DNA of 64,000 bases. Source: Streptococcus mitis (GTDB taxonomy: Bacteria; Bacillota; Bacilli; Lactobacillales; Streptococcaceae). Below the pieces are notes generated by a model. It saw only the letters and a list, made by a program, of their open reading frames with translations. It did not search any database and was not told where the DNA came from. The stretch is taken from contig NZ_PKIE01000004.1 in assembly GCF_002860865.1 (NCBI RefSeq), positions 1 to 64,000 of the forward strand, read 5' to 3'. The translations under genes and the position numbers were made by a program. How positions within the stretch are numbered: position 1 is the stretch's first letter; every line of letters starts with the position of its first letter. Positions 11,044 to 21,309 of the stretch are shown here, piece after piece.

Positions 11044-11736
11044 ATGGTAAAATTGGTTTTTGCTCGCCACGGTGAGTCTGAATGGAACAAAGCTAACCTT
11101 TTCACTGGTTGGGCTGATGTTGATTTGTCTGAAAAAGGTACACAACAAGCGATTGACGCTGGTAAATTGATCAAAGAAGCTGGTATCGAATTTGACCAAG
11201 CTTACACTTCAGTATTGAAACGTGCTATCAAAACAACTAACTTGGCTCTTGAAGCTTCTGACCAATTGTGGGTTCCAGTTGAAAAATCATGGCGTTTGAA
11301 CGAACGTCACTACGGTGGTTTGACTGGTAAAAACAAAGCTGAAGCTGCTGAACAATTTGGTGATGAGCAAGTTCACATCTGGCGTCGTTCATACGATGTA
11401 TTGCCTCCAAACATGGACCGTGATGATGAGCACTCAGCTCACACAGACCGTCGTTACGCTTCACTTGACGACTCAGTTATCCCAGATGCTGAAAACTTGA
11501 AAGTGACTTTGGAACGTGCCCTTCCATTCTGGGAAGATAAAATCGCTCCAGCTCTTAAAGATGGTAAAAACGTATTCGTAGGAGCTCACGGTAACTCAAT
11601 CCGTGCCCTTGTAAAACACATCAAAGGTTTGTCAGATGACGAAATCATGGACGTGGAAATCCCTAACTTCCCACCATTGGTATTCGAATTCGATGAAAAA
11701 TTGAATGTAGTTTCTGAATACTACCTTGGAAAATAA
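11044..11736 (+). CDS. gpmA: 2,3-bisphosphoglycerate-dependent phosphoglycerate mutase
   Basis: Glycolytic enzyme interconverting 3- and 2-phosphoglycerate through a phosphohistidine. The 230-residue protein starts with the RHG catalytic motif ([11 protein letters not shown], His near residue 9) and has the [16 protein letters not shown] active-site segment (~residues 81-96) and the second histidine in [16 protein letters not shown] (~residue 181). Codon use is strongly biased towards preferred codons, as expected for an abundant glycolytic protein. SD AAAGGAG is well placed. It is monocistronic, with a hairpin terminator at 11744. Confidence 0.97.
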   Translation: MVKLVFARHGESEWNKANLFTGWADVDLSEKGTQQAIDAGKLIKEAGIEFDQAYTSVLKRAIKTTNLALEASDQLWVPVEKSWRLNERHYGGLTGKNKAEAAEQFGDEQVHIWRRSYDVLPPNMDRDDEHSAHTDRRYASLDDSVIPDAENLKVTLERALPFWEDKIAPALKDGKNVFVGAHGNSIRALVKHIKGLSDDEIMDVEIPNFPPLVFEFDEKLNVVSEYYLGK

Positions 11737-11743
11737 ATCTTGT

Positions 11744-11774
11744 AAGCCTAGGATTGATTTCTAGGCTTTTTATG
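11744..11774 (+). terminator. gpmA terminator
   Basis: AAGCCTAG (11744-11751) pairs with CTAGGCTT (11761-11768), followed by TTTTAT. Confidence 0.85.
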
Positions 11775-11781
11775 TTAGTAT
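11773..11781 (+). promoter_or_regulatory. Extended -10 box placing the transcript start on the fucosidase ATG
   Basis: TGTTAGTAT at 11773-11781 fits the extended -10 pattern. Initiation ~7 bases later would fall at the ATG (11788), implying a leaderless mRNA. No SD is visible before that ATG. Confidence 0.4.
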
Positions 11782-11787
11782 GGTAGT

Positions 11788-14199
11788 ATGATAAGAAATA
11801 AAAAACAAGATTATGTATTGGCCTACAAGCAACCAGCGTCAACAACATATAAGGGTTGGGAAGAAGAGGCCTTACCGATAGGCAATGGTTCTTTAGGGGC
11901 AAAAGTATTTGGGCTTATAGGGGCTGAGCGGATTCAATTCAATGAAAAAAGTCTCTGGTCTGGAGGTCCACTTCCTGATAGTTCAGATTATCAGGGTGGA
12001 AATCTTCAGGATCAGTATGGTTTTTTAGCTGATATTCGGCAGGCTTTGGAAAAGAGAGATTACAATCTGGCTAAGGAATTGGCTGAGCAGCATCTAGTCG
12101 GGCCAAAAACGAGTCAATATGGGACCTATCTGTCCTTTGGAGATCTTCTCATTGAGTTCAGCCAGCAAGGTAAGACTTTGTCCCAGGTGACGGATTACCA
12201 GAGACAGTTGAATATCAGTAAGGCGCTTGCGACGACTTCTTATGCCTATAAAGGGACTATGTTTAAACGAGAAGCCTTTGCCAGTTTTCCAGATGATCTC
12301 TTGGTTCAGCGTTTTACTAAGGAAGGGGCGGAAACTCTAGATTTTACTATAGAACTGTCCTTGACCCGCGATTTAGCTTCTGATGGAAAGTATGAGCAGG
12401 AAAAATCTGATTACAAGGAGTGCCAGCTGGATATTACTGATTCTTATATCTTGATGAAGGGACGGGTTAAGGACAATGACCTGCAGTTTGCTGGCTGTCT
12501 AGCTTGGCAAACGGATGGAGACATTAGAGTCTGGTCGGATAAGGTTCAGATATCAGGAGCCAGTTATGCCAATCTCTTCTTGGCAGCTAAGACGAATTTT
12601 GCCCAAAATCCTGCTAGCAATTATCGCAAGAAACTAGATTTGGAGCGACAAGTAAAAAATCTGGTGGAGACAGCTAAAGAAAAGGGCTATGACCAATTGA
12701 AATCAAGGCATATTCAGGACTACCAAGCTTTATTTCAGCGTGTTCAATTGGATTTGGGGGCTGAAGTTGACGCATCCACTACAGATGATTTGTTAAAAAA
12801 TTATAATCCACAAGAGGGGCAGGCTTTGGAGGAGCTGTTCTTCCAGTATGGGCGGTATTTATTGATTAGTTCTTCCAGAGATTGCCCAGATTCGCTACCA
12901 GCTAACCTGCAAGGGGTCTGGAATGCGGTCGACAATCCTCCTTGGAATTCGGACTATCACTTGAATATCAACCTGCAGATGAATTATTGGCCAGCCTATG
13001 TGACTAACCTCTTAGAGACGGCTTTTCCGGTCATCAACTATATCGATGATTTGCGTGTTTATGGTCGCATAGCGGCTGCAAGGTATGCAGGAATCATTTC
13101 TCAGAAAGGGGAGGAGAACGGTTGGTTGGTTCATACGCAAGCGACTCCTTTTGGCTGGACGGCACCTGGTTGGGACTACTACTGGGGCTGGTCGCCAGCT
13201 GCCAATGCGTGGATGATGCAAACGGTTTATGAGGCCTACTCATTTTACAGGGACCAAGACTATCTCAGGGAGAAAATTTATCCCATGTTGAGGGAAACGG
13301 TTCGTTTTTGGAATGCTTTTTTACATGAGGATCAGCAGGCGCAACGTTGGGTCTCTTCTCCGTCTTATTCTCCAGAACATGGGCCGATTTCGATTGGCAA
13401 TACCTATGACCAATCTCTGATTTGGCAGTTATTTCATGATTTTATTCAGGCTGCTCAGGAATTGGGGCTGGATGGGGATTTGTTGACTGAGGTCAAGGAG
13501 AAGTTTGACTTGCTTAATCCTCTTCAAATCACTCAATCTGGTCGAATCAGGGAGTGGTATGAGGAGGAAGAGCAACATTTTCAAAATGAGAAAGTGGAGG
13601 CCCAACATCGTCACGCTTCTCATCTGGTGGGACTCTATCCTGGAACTCTCTTTAGTCATAAGGGGCAAGAGTATCTTGATGCGGCGCGTGCTAGCCTCAA
13701 TGATCGTGGAGATGGGGGCACAGGTTGGTCCAAGGCTAATAAGATCAATCTCTGGGCGCGTTTGGGAGATGGCAATCGAGCCCATAAATTATTAGCAGAG
13801 CAGTTAAAGTCATCCACCTTGCCAAATCTTTGGTGTAGCCACCCTCCTTTTCAGATAGATGGTAATTTTGGTGCTACTAGTGGCATGGCAGAAATGTTAC
13901 TCCAGTCTCATACAGCTTATCTGGTACCTCTAGCCGCCCTACCCGATGCATGGTCAAGAGGTTCCGTTTCAGGTTTAATGGCACGTGGACATTTTGAAGT
14001 TAGTATGCGGTGGGAGAATAAAAAACTCTTACAGATGACCATTTTATCAAGAAGTGGAGGAGATTTGCGAGTCTCTTATCCAGGTATTGAAAAAAGTGTG
14101 ATTGAAGTGAATCAAGAAAAAGCAAAAGTGAAATGCATAGAGAAAGATTGTATTTCAGTGGCAACAGCAGAAGGCGATCTGGTTCAATTTTATTTTTAA
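11788..14199 (+). CDS. GH95-family alpha-L-fucosidase, intracellular type
   Basis: Glycoside hydrolase family 95 enzyme, which removes alpha-1,2-linked fucose from glycans by inversion. The 803-residue protein opens with the family N-terminal beta-sandwich (LPIGNGSLGAKVFG, then FNEKSLWSGGP). The (alpha/alpha)6 catalytic domain includes HLNINLQMNYW, whose two asparagines match catalytic ones of GH95, and QIDGNFGATSGMAEMLLQSH carrying the general-base aspartate. No signal peptide is present, so it should act on imported oligosaccharides. It is a single-gene unit followed by a BOX element. No SD is visible (see the promoter entry). Confidence 0.9.
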   Translation: MIRNKKQDYVLAYKQPASTTYKGWEEEALPIGNGSLGAKVFGLIGAERIQFNEKSLWSGGPLPDSSDYQGGNLQDQYGFLADIRQALEKRDYNLAKELAEQHLVGPKTSQYGTYLSFGDLLIEFSQQGKTLSQVTDYQRQLNISKALATTSYAYKGTMFKREAFASFPDDLLVQRFTKEGAETLDFTIELSLTRDLASDGKYEQEKSDYKECQLDITDSYILMKGRVKDNDLQFAGCLAWQTDGDIRVWSDKVQISGASYANLFLAAKTNFAQNPASNYRKKLDLERQVKNLVETAKEKGYDQLKSRHIQDYQALFQRVQLDLGAEVDASTTDDLLKNYNPQEGQALEELFFQYGRYLLISSSRDCPDSLPANLQGVWNAVDNPPWNSDYHLNINLQMNYWPAYVTNLLETAFPVINYIDDLRVYGRIAAARYAGIISQKGEENGWLVHTQATPFGWTAPGWDYYWGWSPAANAWMMQTVYEAYSFYRDQDYLREKIYPMLRETVRFWNAFLHEDQQAQRWVSSPSYSPEHGPISIGNTYDQSLIWQLFHDFIQAAQELGLDGDLLTEVKEKFDLLNPLQITQSGRIREWYEEEEQHFQNEKVEAQHRHASHLVGLYPGTLFSHKGQEYLDAARASLNDRGDGGTGWSKANKINLWARLGDGNRAHKLLAEQLKSSTLPNLWCSHPPFQIDGNFGATSGMAEMLLQSHTAYLVPLAALPDAWSRGSVSGLMARGHFEVSMRWENKKLLQMTILSRSGGDLRVSYPGIEKSVIEVNQEKAKVKCIEKDCISVATAEGDLVQFYF

Positions 14200-14208
14200 G
14201 AAGATGTT

Positions 14209-14358
14209 ATACTCTTCTAAAATCTCTTCAAACCACGTCAGCGTCGCCTTACCGTATATATGTGACTGACTTTGTCAGTCTTATCTACAACCTCAAAGCG
14301 GTGCTTTGAGCAACCTGCGGCTAGCTTCCTAGTTTGCTCTTTGATTTTCATTGAGTAT
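14209..14358 (+). repeat. BOX element, boxA-boxB-boxC
   Basis: About 150 bases. BoxA runs from TATACTC at 14209 through the core CGTCAGCGTCGCCTTACCGT. A boxB-like middle with two small hairpins follows (ACTGACTTTGTCAGT; CTCAAAGCGGTGCTTTGAG), then boxC ending in TTTTCATTGAGTAT. The boxA core corresponds to the standard BOX-PCR priming site, which supports BOX rather than RUP. Confidence 0.92.
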
Positions 14359-14480
14359 TAGAAGGCAGTAGTTTGAGACTGCCTTTTAATAAGGATTTGA
14401 GAATGTAAGCAGTTTCCAACTATTTGAAAAAGCGTTATAATGGTAGTAGAAAGTAATTTGTTTGAGAGAGGGTGAGTCTT

Positions 14481-15182
14481 ATGGCTTATATTGAGATGAA
14501 ACACTGTTATAAGCGTTATCAGGTTGGGGATACGGAGATTGTGGCCAATCGTGATGTGAATTTTGAAATTGAAAAGGGTGAATTGGTGATTATTCTAGGT
14601 GCATCTGGTGCAGGCAAGTCAACGGTTCTTAACCTTCTTGGGGGAATGGATACTAATGATGAGGGGGAAATCTGGATCGATAGTGTTAATATTGCAGATT
14701 ATAGTTCCCACCAGAGGACCAATTACCGCCGCAATGATGTCGGTTTTGTTTTTCAGTTTTATAATCTAGTTTCCAATCTAACTGCTAAGGAAAATGTGGA
14801 GTTGGCTTCAGAAATCGTGACAGATGCCTTGAATCCTGAACAGGTTTTGACAGATGTAGGTCTGGCTCATCGTCTCAATAATTTCCCAGCCCAGCTTTCT
14901 GGAGGGGAGCAACAGCGAGTCTCCATTGCACGCGCGGTAGCCAAAAATCCTAAAATCCTCCTTTGTGACGAACCGACAGGCGCCTTGGATTATCAGACAG
15001 GTAAGCAGGTTTTGAAAATTCTCCAAGATATGTCTCGTCAAAAGGGAGCGACGGTGATTATCGTGACTCACAATGGAGCTTTGGCGCCCATTGCGGATCG
15101 CGTGATTCATATGCACGATGCCAGTGTCAAGGATGTGGTGATCAACCAGCATCCTCAGGATATCGACAGTTTGGAGTACTAG
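14481..15182 (+). CDS. ABC transporter ATP-binding protein (MacB/LolD type)
   Basis: Nucleotide-binding subunit that drives the FtsX-type permease encoded next. It shows Walker [11 protein letters not shown]-loop [16 protein letters not shown], signature LSGGEQQR, Walker [13 protein letters not shown] and the H-loop VIIVTHN. The start is ATG 14481 ([14 protein letters not shown]) with GAGAGGGTGAG upstream; a GTG at 14472 overlaps that SD and is rejected. This gives 233 residues. It is separated by one base from the permease start, so the two are surely co-translated. The substrate cannot be read from the sequence. Confidence 0.93.
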   Translation: MAYIEMKHCYKRYQVGDTEIVANRDVNFEIEKGELVIILGASGAGKSTVLNLLGGMDTNDEGEIWIDSVNIADYSSHQRTNYRRNDVGFVFQFYNLVSNLTAKENVELASEIVTDALNPEQVLTDVGLAHRLNNFPAQLSGGEQQRVSIARAVAKNPKILLCDEPTGALDYQTGKQVLKILQDMSRQKGATVIIVTHNGALAPIADRVIHMHDASVKDVVINQHPQDIDSLEY

Positions 15183-15183
15183 C

Positions 15184-17892
15184 ATGATCAAGCGAAAAAC
15201 CTATTGGAAGGACTTAATTCAGTCCTTCACAGGCTCCAAGGGGCGTTTCTTATCCATCTTGACTTTGATGATGTTGGGATCTCTAGCCCTTGTAGGCCTC
15301 AAAGTGACTAGCCCCAACATGGAGGCAACAGCTAATGCTTATTTAACAACTGCTCAAACCTTGGATTTGGCAGTCATGTCTAACTATGGTTTGGATCAAG
15401 CAGATCAAGAAGAATTAGAACAGATAGAGGGAGCAGAGGTTGAGTTTGGCTATTTGACAGATGTGACTATGGATAATGGGCAGGATGCCATTAGGCTGTA
15501 TTCTAAACCAGAGCGAATTTCAACCTTTCAGCTAAGAGAGGGACGACTTCCTCAGTCAGACAAGGAAATCGCTTTGGCTACTCATTTGCAAGGCCAATAC
15601 AGCGTGGGACAGGAGATTAGTTTTAAAGAAAAAGAAGAGGGTCATTCCTCTTTAAAAGACCATACTTATACCATTACTGGTTTTGTGGATTCGGCTGAAA
15701 TCCTCTCCCAGCGAGATATGGGCTACGCAGCAAGTGGAAGCGGGACTCTGACAGCCTACGGGGTCATTTTACCTAGTCAGTTTGATCAGAAAGTCTACAA
15801 TATAGCTCGTTTAAAATACCAAGATTTGTCAGGTTTAAATGCCTTCTCAGTAGCTTATGAAGAAAAATCCAAGCAACATCAGGAAGACCTTGAACAAGCT
15901 TTGTCAGATAATGGCAAGGCACGTTTGCAACTCTTGAAAAAAGAAGGACAAGAGTCTTTAGACAAAGGCCAAGAGACCCTTGACAAGGCTGAGACTAATT
16001 TGCAGGAAGGCAAGCATCGTTTAGCAGCTGCTCAAGCTCGTTTACAGGCTCAGGAAAGTCAACTAGCCTTGCTTCCTCAAGCTCAGAGAGAGCAGGCTAG
16101 TGCTCAACTTACCCAAGCTAAGCAGGAATTGAGCAAGGAAGAGGACAAACTAAAGCAGGCTGAACAAAATCTAGCCCAAGAAAAGGAAAAATTAGAAAAA
16201 CATCAGCAAGCCTTGGATGAATTAGCTGAGCCCAAGTATCAAGTCTATAATCGTCAGACCATGCCAGGTGGTCAAGGCTACCTCATGTACAGTAATGCTT
16301 CAGCCAGTATTCGGGCAGTGGGCAATATCTTTCCTGTAGTGCTTTATGCCGTAGCGGCTATGGTGACCTTCACAACTATGACTCGTTTTGTGGATGAAGA
16401 GCGAACTCATGCAGGGATTTTTAAGGCCTTGGGATATCGTAGCAAGGATATTATTGTCAAGTTTCTCCTTTATGGTCTAGTAGCTGGGACTGTAGGAACA
16501 GCTCTAGGTAGTATACTTGGACATTATTTACTAGCCGGTGTGATTTCAAGTGTCATTACAAAAGGCATGGTGGTGGGAGAAACCCAGATTCAGTTCTATT
16601 GGACCTATAGCTTACTGGCTCTTGTCTTGAGTTGGTTGGCGAGTGTGTTACCAGCCTACTTGGTAGCTCGTAGGGAACTTCATGATGAAGCAGCCCAGCT
16701 TTTACTGCCTAAACCTCCTGTTAAAGGAGCTAAAATCATACTGGAGCGTATCGGTTTTATCTGGCGCCGTCTCAGTTTTACTCATAAGGTAACAGCTCGC
16801 AATATCTTCCGTTATAAGCAGCGGATGTTGATGACGATCTTTGGTGTGGCAGGTTCAGTCGCTCTGCTCTTTGCAGGTTTGGGAATCCAATCCTCTGTAG
16901 CAGGAGTTCCGTCTAGACAGTTTCAACAAATTCAACAGTATCAGATGCTAGTCTCTGAAAATCCTAGTGCGACCAATCAGGACAAGGTAGAGCTAGCAGA
17001 AGTGTTGAGAGGGCAGGATATCCAAGCCTATCAGAAAATCTATTCTAAAACGCTAGACAAGGATTTCAAAGGTAAGGCTGGTCTCCAGACCATTACCCTT
17101 ATGATGACAGAGAAGGAGGATTTGACTCCCTTTATCCATCTGCAAGACCATCAGCAGGAGCTGACATTAAAAGATGGGGTCGTTATTACAGCTAAACTCG
17201 CCCAGCTAGCAGGTGTCAAGGTTGGACAGAGTCTAGAAATTGAAGGTAAGGAACTAACGGTCGCTGCCATTGCTGAGAATTACGTTGGTCACTTTATTTA
17301 TATGAGTCAATCTAACTATGAGCAACTTTACGGACAGCTACCTCAAGCCAACACTTATCTGGTTACGTTAAAGGATTCTAGTGCGACTAGTATCGAAAGG
17401 CAGGCAGGTTTACTCATGAATCAATCTGCGGTGTCCAGCGTTGTCCAGAATGCTTCAGCTATTCGACTCTTTGACTCCGTCGCTAGCTCACTCAATCATA
17501 CCATGACCATCTTGGTCATCGTATCGGTTCTATTGGCTATTGTTATCCTTTACAATCTGACCAATATCAACGTGGCTGAGAGAATCCGTGAACTCTCCAC
17601 TATCAAGGTTCTCGGTTTTCATAATAATGAAGTCACCCTCTACATTTATCGTGAGACGATTGTGCTGTCCCTTGTGGGAATTGTACTTGGTCTGGTATCT
17701 GGTTTCTATTTACACCAATTTTTGATTCAAATGATTTCGCCTGCGACTATTCTCTTTTATCCGCAGGTAGGCTGGGAAGTATATGTAATCCCAGTGGCAG
17801 CAGTAAGTATCATTTTGACCCTACTTGGTTTCTTTGTCAATCATCATCTGAGAAAAGTTGATATGCTTGAAGCCTTGAAATCTGTAGAGTAA
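15184..17892 (+). CDS. FtsX-type ABC permease with extracytoplasmic coiled coil
   Basis: A 902-residue permease. The first TM (~residues 22-42) is followed by a large extracytoplasmic part (~43-380) whose second half is a Gln/Glu/Lys-rich coiled coil (residues ~225-345). A first FtsX domain with three TMs follows (~385-500), then a linker, another TM (~555), a second MacB-like periplasmic domain (~590-765) and a final three-TM FtsX domain (~775-895). This is the layout of long Gram-positive MacB/FtsX exporters tied to antimicrobial-peptide efflux, envelope signalling or lipoprotein handling. No regulator gene is adjacent. It partners with the ATPase one base upstream. Confidence 0.9.
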   Translation: MIKRKTYWKDLIQSFTGSKGRFLSILTLMMLGSLALVGLKVTSPNMEATANAYLTTAQTLDLAVMSNYGLDQADQEELEQIEGAEVEFGYLTDVTMDNGQDAIRLYSKPERISTFQLREGRLPQSDKEIALATHLQGQYSVGQEISFKEKEEGHSSLKDHTYTITGFVDSAEILSQRDMGYAASGSGTLTAYGVILPSQFDQKVYNIARLKYQDLSGLNAFSVAYEEKSKQHQEDLEQALSDNGKARLQLLKKEGQESLDKGQETLDKAETNLQEGKHRLAAAQARLQAQESQLALLPQAQREQASAQLTQAKQELSKEEDKLKQAEQNLAQEKEKLEKHQQALDELAEPKYQVYNRQTMPGGQGYLMYSNASASIRAVGNIFPVVLYAVAAMVTFTTMTRFVDEERTHAGIFKALGYRSKDIIVKFLLYGLVAGTVGTALGSILGHYLLAGVISSVITKGMVVGETQIQFYWTYSLLALVLSWLASVLPAYLVARRELHDEAAQLLLPKPPVKGAKIILERIGFIWRRLSFTHKVTARNIFRYKQRMLMTIFGVAGSVALLFAGLGIQSSVAGVPSRQFQQIQQYQMLVSENPSATNQDKVELAEVLRGQDIQAYQKIYSKTLDKDFKGKAGLQTITLMMTEKEDLTPFIHLQDHQQELTLKDGVVITAKLAQLAGVKVGQSLEIEGKELTVAAIAENYVGHFIYMSQSNYEQLYGQLPQANTYLVTLKDSSATSIERQAGLLMNQSAVSSVVQNASAIRLFDSVASSLNHTMTILVIVSVLLAIVILYNLTNINVAERIRELSTIKVLGFHNNEVTLYIYRETIVLSLVGIVLGLVSGFYLHQFLIQMISPATILFYPQVGWEVYVIPVAAVSIILTLLGFFVNHHLRKVDMLEALKSVE

Positions 17893-17935
17893 GGCGATTG
17901 TTTTTAGCTGATTGCCCTTGTATTTACACGTAAAC

Positions 17936-17989
17936 AAAAATCCTCCGTTTCAAAGAGTAGGGAACTCTTTGTGACAGAGGATTTTTTCT
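17936..17989. terminator. Convergent terminator between the ABC permease and tpxD
   Basis: AAAATCCTC (from 17938) pairs with GAGGATTTT, and the inner stem CAAAGAGT/AACTCTTTG extends it; T-run at the plus side, A-run on the other. It serves both convergent genes. Confidence 0.8.
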
Positions 17990-18479
17990 ATAGGGCTTTA
18001 GCAGCTGCAATTGCGGCTTCGAAGTTTGGTTCAGAGTTGATATTGTCCACGTATTCAACGTAGCGAATAGTATTGTCGGTATCGAGGACAAAGACTGCGC
18101 GTGCCAATAGGTGCCACTCATTGATTAAGAGAGCGTAATCACGTCCAAAGGAATGGTCGAAATAGTCTGAGAGCATGATGGCATTTTCAAGACCTTCAGC
18201 ACCACACCAACGTTTTTGGGCAAAAGGGAGGTCCATGGAAACAGTCAAGACAACTGTATTATCCAGTCCAGCCAGTTCTTCATTAAAGCGACGCGTTTGA
18301 GTTGAGCAGATACCTGTATCGATAGAAGGAACGACACTCAAGACTTTTTTCTTGCCATCAAAATCAGATAGAGATTTTTTAGAAAGATCTGTTGCAGTGA
18401 GAGAAAAATCGAGCGCCTTGTCGCCGACTTGTAGTTGTTTACCTGTAAAGCTCACAGGATTTCCGAGGAAAGTTACCAT
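17988..18479 (-). CDS. tpxD: Thiol peroxidase TpxD
   Basis: Atypical 2-Cys peroxiredoxin that reduces hydrogen and organic peroxides, important in a group that makes its own H2O2. Start ATG at 18479 ([11 protein letters not shown]) with SD TGGAG; a longer upstream frame lacks support. The 163-residue protein has the peroxidatic cysteine Cys58 in [12 protein letters not shown] and a resolving cysteine at Cys92 in QKRWCGAEG. It lies downstream of psaBCA on the same strand, as in pneumococcus (formerly psaD). A strong hairpin at 18561-18596 separates it from psaA, so its expression may depend on read-through or its own promoter. Confidence 0.95.
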   Translation of the reverse strand: MVTFLGNPVSFTGKQLQVGDKALDFSLTATDLSKKSLSDFDGKKKVLSVVPSIDTGICSTQTRRFNEELAGLDNTVVLTVSMDLPFAQKRWCGAEGLENAIMLSDYFDHSFGRDYALLINEWHLLARAVFVLDTDNTIRYVEYVDNINSEPNFEAAIAAAKAL

Positions 18480-18560
18480 AAGATACTCCAATCTTTTTTC
18501 TTCCATTTTAGCTGAAACAGTCGAAATTTTCCAATGATTTGACCGGAAATATGGGCATAG

Positions 18561-18596
18561 AAAAAACGTCATCTCACGTGTGAGAATGACGTTTTT
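18561..18596. terminator. psaA terminator / psaA-tpxD attenuator
   Basis: AAAAAACGTCAT (18561-18572) pairs with ATGACGTTTTT (to 18596), with inner CTCAC/GTGAG; T-runs exist on both strands. It sits just after the psaA stop. Confidence 0.87.
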
Positions 18597-18603
18597 CAGA
18601 GGC

Positions 18604-19533
18604 TTATTTTGCCAATCCTTCAGCAATCTTGTCAAGGTTGTATTTCATCATGTTGTAGTAGCTATCGCCTTCTTTACCTTGTTCTGCGATAGAGTCAGTA
18701 AAGATTTGTGCGTAGATTGGGATGTTTGTGTCTTGAGAAACAGTTTTCATTGGACGGTCATCCACACTTGATTCTACAAAGAGTGAAGGAGTTTTTGTTT
18801 GGCGAAGTTTTTCAACCAAAGTCTTGATTTGGTCAGGTGTTCCTTCTTCTTCAGTGTTGATTTCCCAGATGTAGGCACTTGGGACACCGTAGGCTTTAGA
18901 GAAGTATTTGAAGCATCCTTCGCTGGTTACGATAAGTTTTTTCTCAGCAGGGATGTTGTTAAATTTCTCCTTAGCTTCCTTATCAAGTTTGTCTAGTTTT
19001 TCAGTATATTCTTTGAGATTTTTTTCGTAGAATTCCTTGTTGCTAGGGTCTTTAGCGCTCAATTGTTTTGCTATATTTTTAGCAAAAATCATACCGTTTT
19101 CAAGGTTGAGCCAAGCGTGTGGGTCTTCTTTGCCTTTTTCGTTTTGGCCTTCAAGGTAGATAACATCAACGCCTTCGCTGACTGCAAAGTAGTCTTTGTT
19201 TTCAGTTTTCTTGGCATTTTCTACCAATTTTGTAAACCAAGCATTGCCACCTGTTTCAAGGTTGATCCCGTTATAGAAAATCAAATCAGCTTGAGAAGTT
19301 TTCTTAACGTCTTCAGGAAGTGGTTCGTATTCGTGTGGGTCTTGACCAACAGGAACGATACTGTGAAGATCAATCTTGTCACCAGCAATATTTTTAGTAA
19401 TATCAGCGATGATTGAGTTTGTAGCAACAACTTTTAGTTTTTGACCAGAAGCTGCATCTTTTTTTCCGCTAGCACATGCTACAAGAGCAATGACGGAAAG
19501 AAAGAGAACGAGTAATGTACCTAATTTTTTCAT
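18604..19533 (-). CDS. psaA: Manganese-binding lipoprotein PsaA
   Basis: Substrate-binding lipoprotein of the Mn(II) ABC importer PsaBCA. Start ATG at 19533 ([11 protein letters not shown]), SD GGAGG; 309 residues, the usual length. Lipobox LVAC puts the lipidated cysteine at residue 20. The four known metal ligands are all present at the expected positions: His67 (DPHEYEP), His139 (EDPHAWL), Glu205 (TSEGCF) and Asp280 (IFTDS). It starts 31 bases after psaC. Expected to be repressed by PsaR with Mn through the operator upstream of psaB. Confidence 0.98.
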   Translation of the reverse strand: MKKLGTLLVLFLSVIALVACASGKKDAASGQKLKVVATNSIIADITKNIAGDKIDLHSIVPVGQDPHEYEPLPEDVKKTSQADLIFYNGINLETGGNAWFTKLVENAKKTENKDYFAVSEGVDVIYLEGQNEKGKEDPHAWLNLENGMIFAKNIAKQLSAKDPSNKEFYEKNLKEYTEKLDKLDKEAKEKFNNIPAEKKLIVTSEGCFKYFSKAYGVPSAYIWEINTEEEGTPDQIKTLVEKLRQTKTPSLFVESSVDDRPMKTVSQDTNIPIYAQIFTDSIAEQGKEGDSYYNMMKYNLDKIAEGLAK

Positions 19534-19564
19534 TAGATCCTCCAATTTATTGGGGTTTTGCCCC

Positions 19565-20413
19565 TTATTTTAACAAATGTTTATTTTTCAGTTTCAAATA
19601 TCGTTGTTTTGGAGCGATAAAGAAGCTAATGAGAAAGAAACTAGCGGCTGTAAGCACGATACTAGAACCTGCCGCAACGTTAAAGCTATAGCCGATAAAG
19701 AGCCCCAAAACTGAAGCTATCGCTCCAAAGGTTGAGGAAAGGAAAATCATGCTTTTCAGGCTATTAGCATACAGATAAGCAGTTGCAGCTGGGGTAATCA
19801 GCATGGCTACAATCAGGATAGTTCCGACACTTTGCATGGCTGTCACAGACACGAGAGTCAGGAGTACCATGAGAAGGTAGTGATAGAAATTGACAGGCAT
19901 TCCCATGGCTTTAGCCAAGAGTTCATCAAAGGAAGTTATCAAGAGTTGCTTGAAGAAAATCCAGATTAACAAGAGAATGACTGCCCCAACACCCATAGTA
20001 ATAAACATATCCGTATCTTGGACGGCTAGGATATTACCAAAAAGGATATGGAAAAGGTCAGTTGAACTTTTAGCGACACTAATCAAGATGATACCGAGGG
20101 CTAAGAAAGAAGAAAAGGTAATGCCGATGGCGGTATCGCTTTTGATAATCGAGTTCCCCTTGATGTAGGTAATGATGATGGCAGCTAGCAATCCAAAGAC
20201 AATGGCTCCGATAAAGAAGTCAACGCCCAAGATGAAGGAGAGGGCTACACCTGGTAAGACAGCATGTGAAATGGCATCTCCCATGAGTGACATCCCGCGT
20301 AGAATGATGAAACATCCTACAGCTCCAGCTACGACCCCGACGACAATGGCTGTTATCAAGGCATTTTGTAAGAAATGGAATTTTTGCAATCCATCGATAA
20401 ATTCTGCAATCAT
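19565..20413 (-). CDS. psaC: Manganese ABC transporter permease PsaC
   Basis: Membrane subunit of the Mn(II) importer (ABC-3/ZnuB family). The 282-residue protein has about eight hydrophobic helices. It carries the family patterns [21 protein letters not shown] (near residue 40) and [20 protein letters not shown] (~residue 195). Its ATG overlaps the psaB stop by four bases, so translation is coupled. psaA follows. Confidence 0.97.
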   Translation of the reverse strand: MIAEFIDGLQKFHFLQNALITAIVVGVVAGAVGCFIILRGMSLMGDAISHAVLPGVALSFILGVDFFIGAIVFGLLAAIIITYIKGNSIIKSDTAIGITFSSFLALGIILISVAKSSTDLFHILFGNILAVQDTDMFITMGVGAVILLLIWIFFKQLLITSFDELLAKAMGMPVNFYHYLLMVLLTLVSVTAMQSVGTILIVAMLITPAATAYLYANSLKSMIFLSSTFGAIASVLGLFIGYSFNVAAGSSIVLTAASFFLISFFIAPKQRYLKLKNKHLLK

Positions 20414-21132
20414 AGGTCACCTCCATTGAAAAAGAGTCGATTACCGTAAGCTTCTTTGAGATTGGCTTCGGTAAAGGTTTCTTTGGTTGGACCAAAGGCA
20501 ATCACTTCTCGATTGACAAGCAAGACTTGATCGAAGTAGTGGGGAACCTTGCTGAGGTCGTGGTGGACGATGAGAACCGTCTTCCCAGCTTTTTTCAGAT
20601 CTCTCAGCGTATTCATGATGATTTCCTCACTGACAGAGTCAATCCCAACAAAGGGTTCATCCAAGAGGATATAGTCGGCTTCCTGTACCAAACATCTGGC
20701 AATCAAGACCCGCTGGAATTGACCTCCAGACAGTTGACTGATTTGCCGTTCAGCATAGTCAGCTAGACCGACGATTTCAAGGGCTTCTTGCACTTTCTTC
20801 CAATGTTTAGCCTTTAAACTTCGAAAGAGAGGGATAGAGGGAAAGAGTCCTAACGAGACACATTCCTTGACTTTGATGGGAAAGTTGTAGTCGATATTGA
20901 TTTTTTGTTCGACATAGGCGATTCGGTGTAAGGATTTTTTAACTTCCTTGTCATCGAGAAATGCCTGACCTTGATGTGGGATAATTCCCAGCATACCTTT
21001 TAATAATGTTGATTTTCCAGCACCGTTTGGACCAATGATACCGGTAATTGTTGGTCCTTGAAGCACTAGTGAAATATCCTTAAGTGCCAATGTTTCTTTG
21101 TAGGAGACACTGAGGTTTTCGATACGTATCAT
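20410..21132 (-). CDS. psaB: Manganese ABC transporter ATPase PsaB
   Basis: ATP-binding subunit of PsaBCA. Start ATG at 21132 ([11 protein letters not shown]) preceded by AGGAGG 11 bases upstream; 240 residues. It shows Walker [10 protein letters not shown], signature LSGGQFQR, Walker [13 protein letters not shown] and the H-loop VHHD. It is the first gene of psaB-psaC-psaA, overlapping psaC by four bases. A promoter with an overlapping PsaR-type operator lies 25-63 bases upstream. Confidence 0.97.
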   Translation of the reverse strand: MIRIENLSVSYKETLALKDISLVLQGPTITGIIGPNGAGKSTLLKGMLGIIPHQGQAFLDDKEVKKSLHRIAYVEQKINIDYNFPIKVKECVSLGLFPSIPLFRSLKAKHWKKVQEALEIVGLADYAERQISQLSGGQFQRVLIARCLVQEADYILLDEPFVGIDSVSEEIIMNTLRDLKKAGKTVLIVHHDLSKVPHYFDQVLLVNREVIAFGPTKETFTEANLKEAYGNRLFFNGGDL

Positions 21133-21156
21133 AAGCTTGTATTCCTCCTGCCTCTT

Positions 21157-21195
21157 AATATACATTAAAAAAAAAATTAAGTCAAGTTAATTTTT
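21157..21195 (-). promoter_or_regulatory. psaBCA promoter with overlapping PsaR-type operator
   Basis: On the minus strand TTGACT (21185-21180) and TATATT (21162-21157) are separated by exactly 17 bases. The inverted repeat AAAAATTAA (21172-21180)-GTCAAG-TTAATTTTT (21187-21195) covers the -35 box and resembles the Mn-dependent PsaR/ScaR operators of streptococci. Repressor bound there would block polymerase. Confidence 0.82.
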
Positions 21196-21309
21196 GAAAA
21201 AATTAAAATAATAACTGAAAAATGATGGAAAAGGAAAGTTCATTTTTAATTGCATTCCCAGGTAATTTTTGTTAAGCTAAAAACAAGTATAAATGAAAGC
21301 GAGAACAAG

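Noticed and set aside
14209..14358. Considered RUP instead of BOX for the repeats at 14209, 43898 and 62776
   Set aside because: The shared core matches the boxA primer sequence used in BOX typing, and the three-part A-B-C versus A-C sizes fit BOX.
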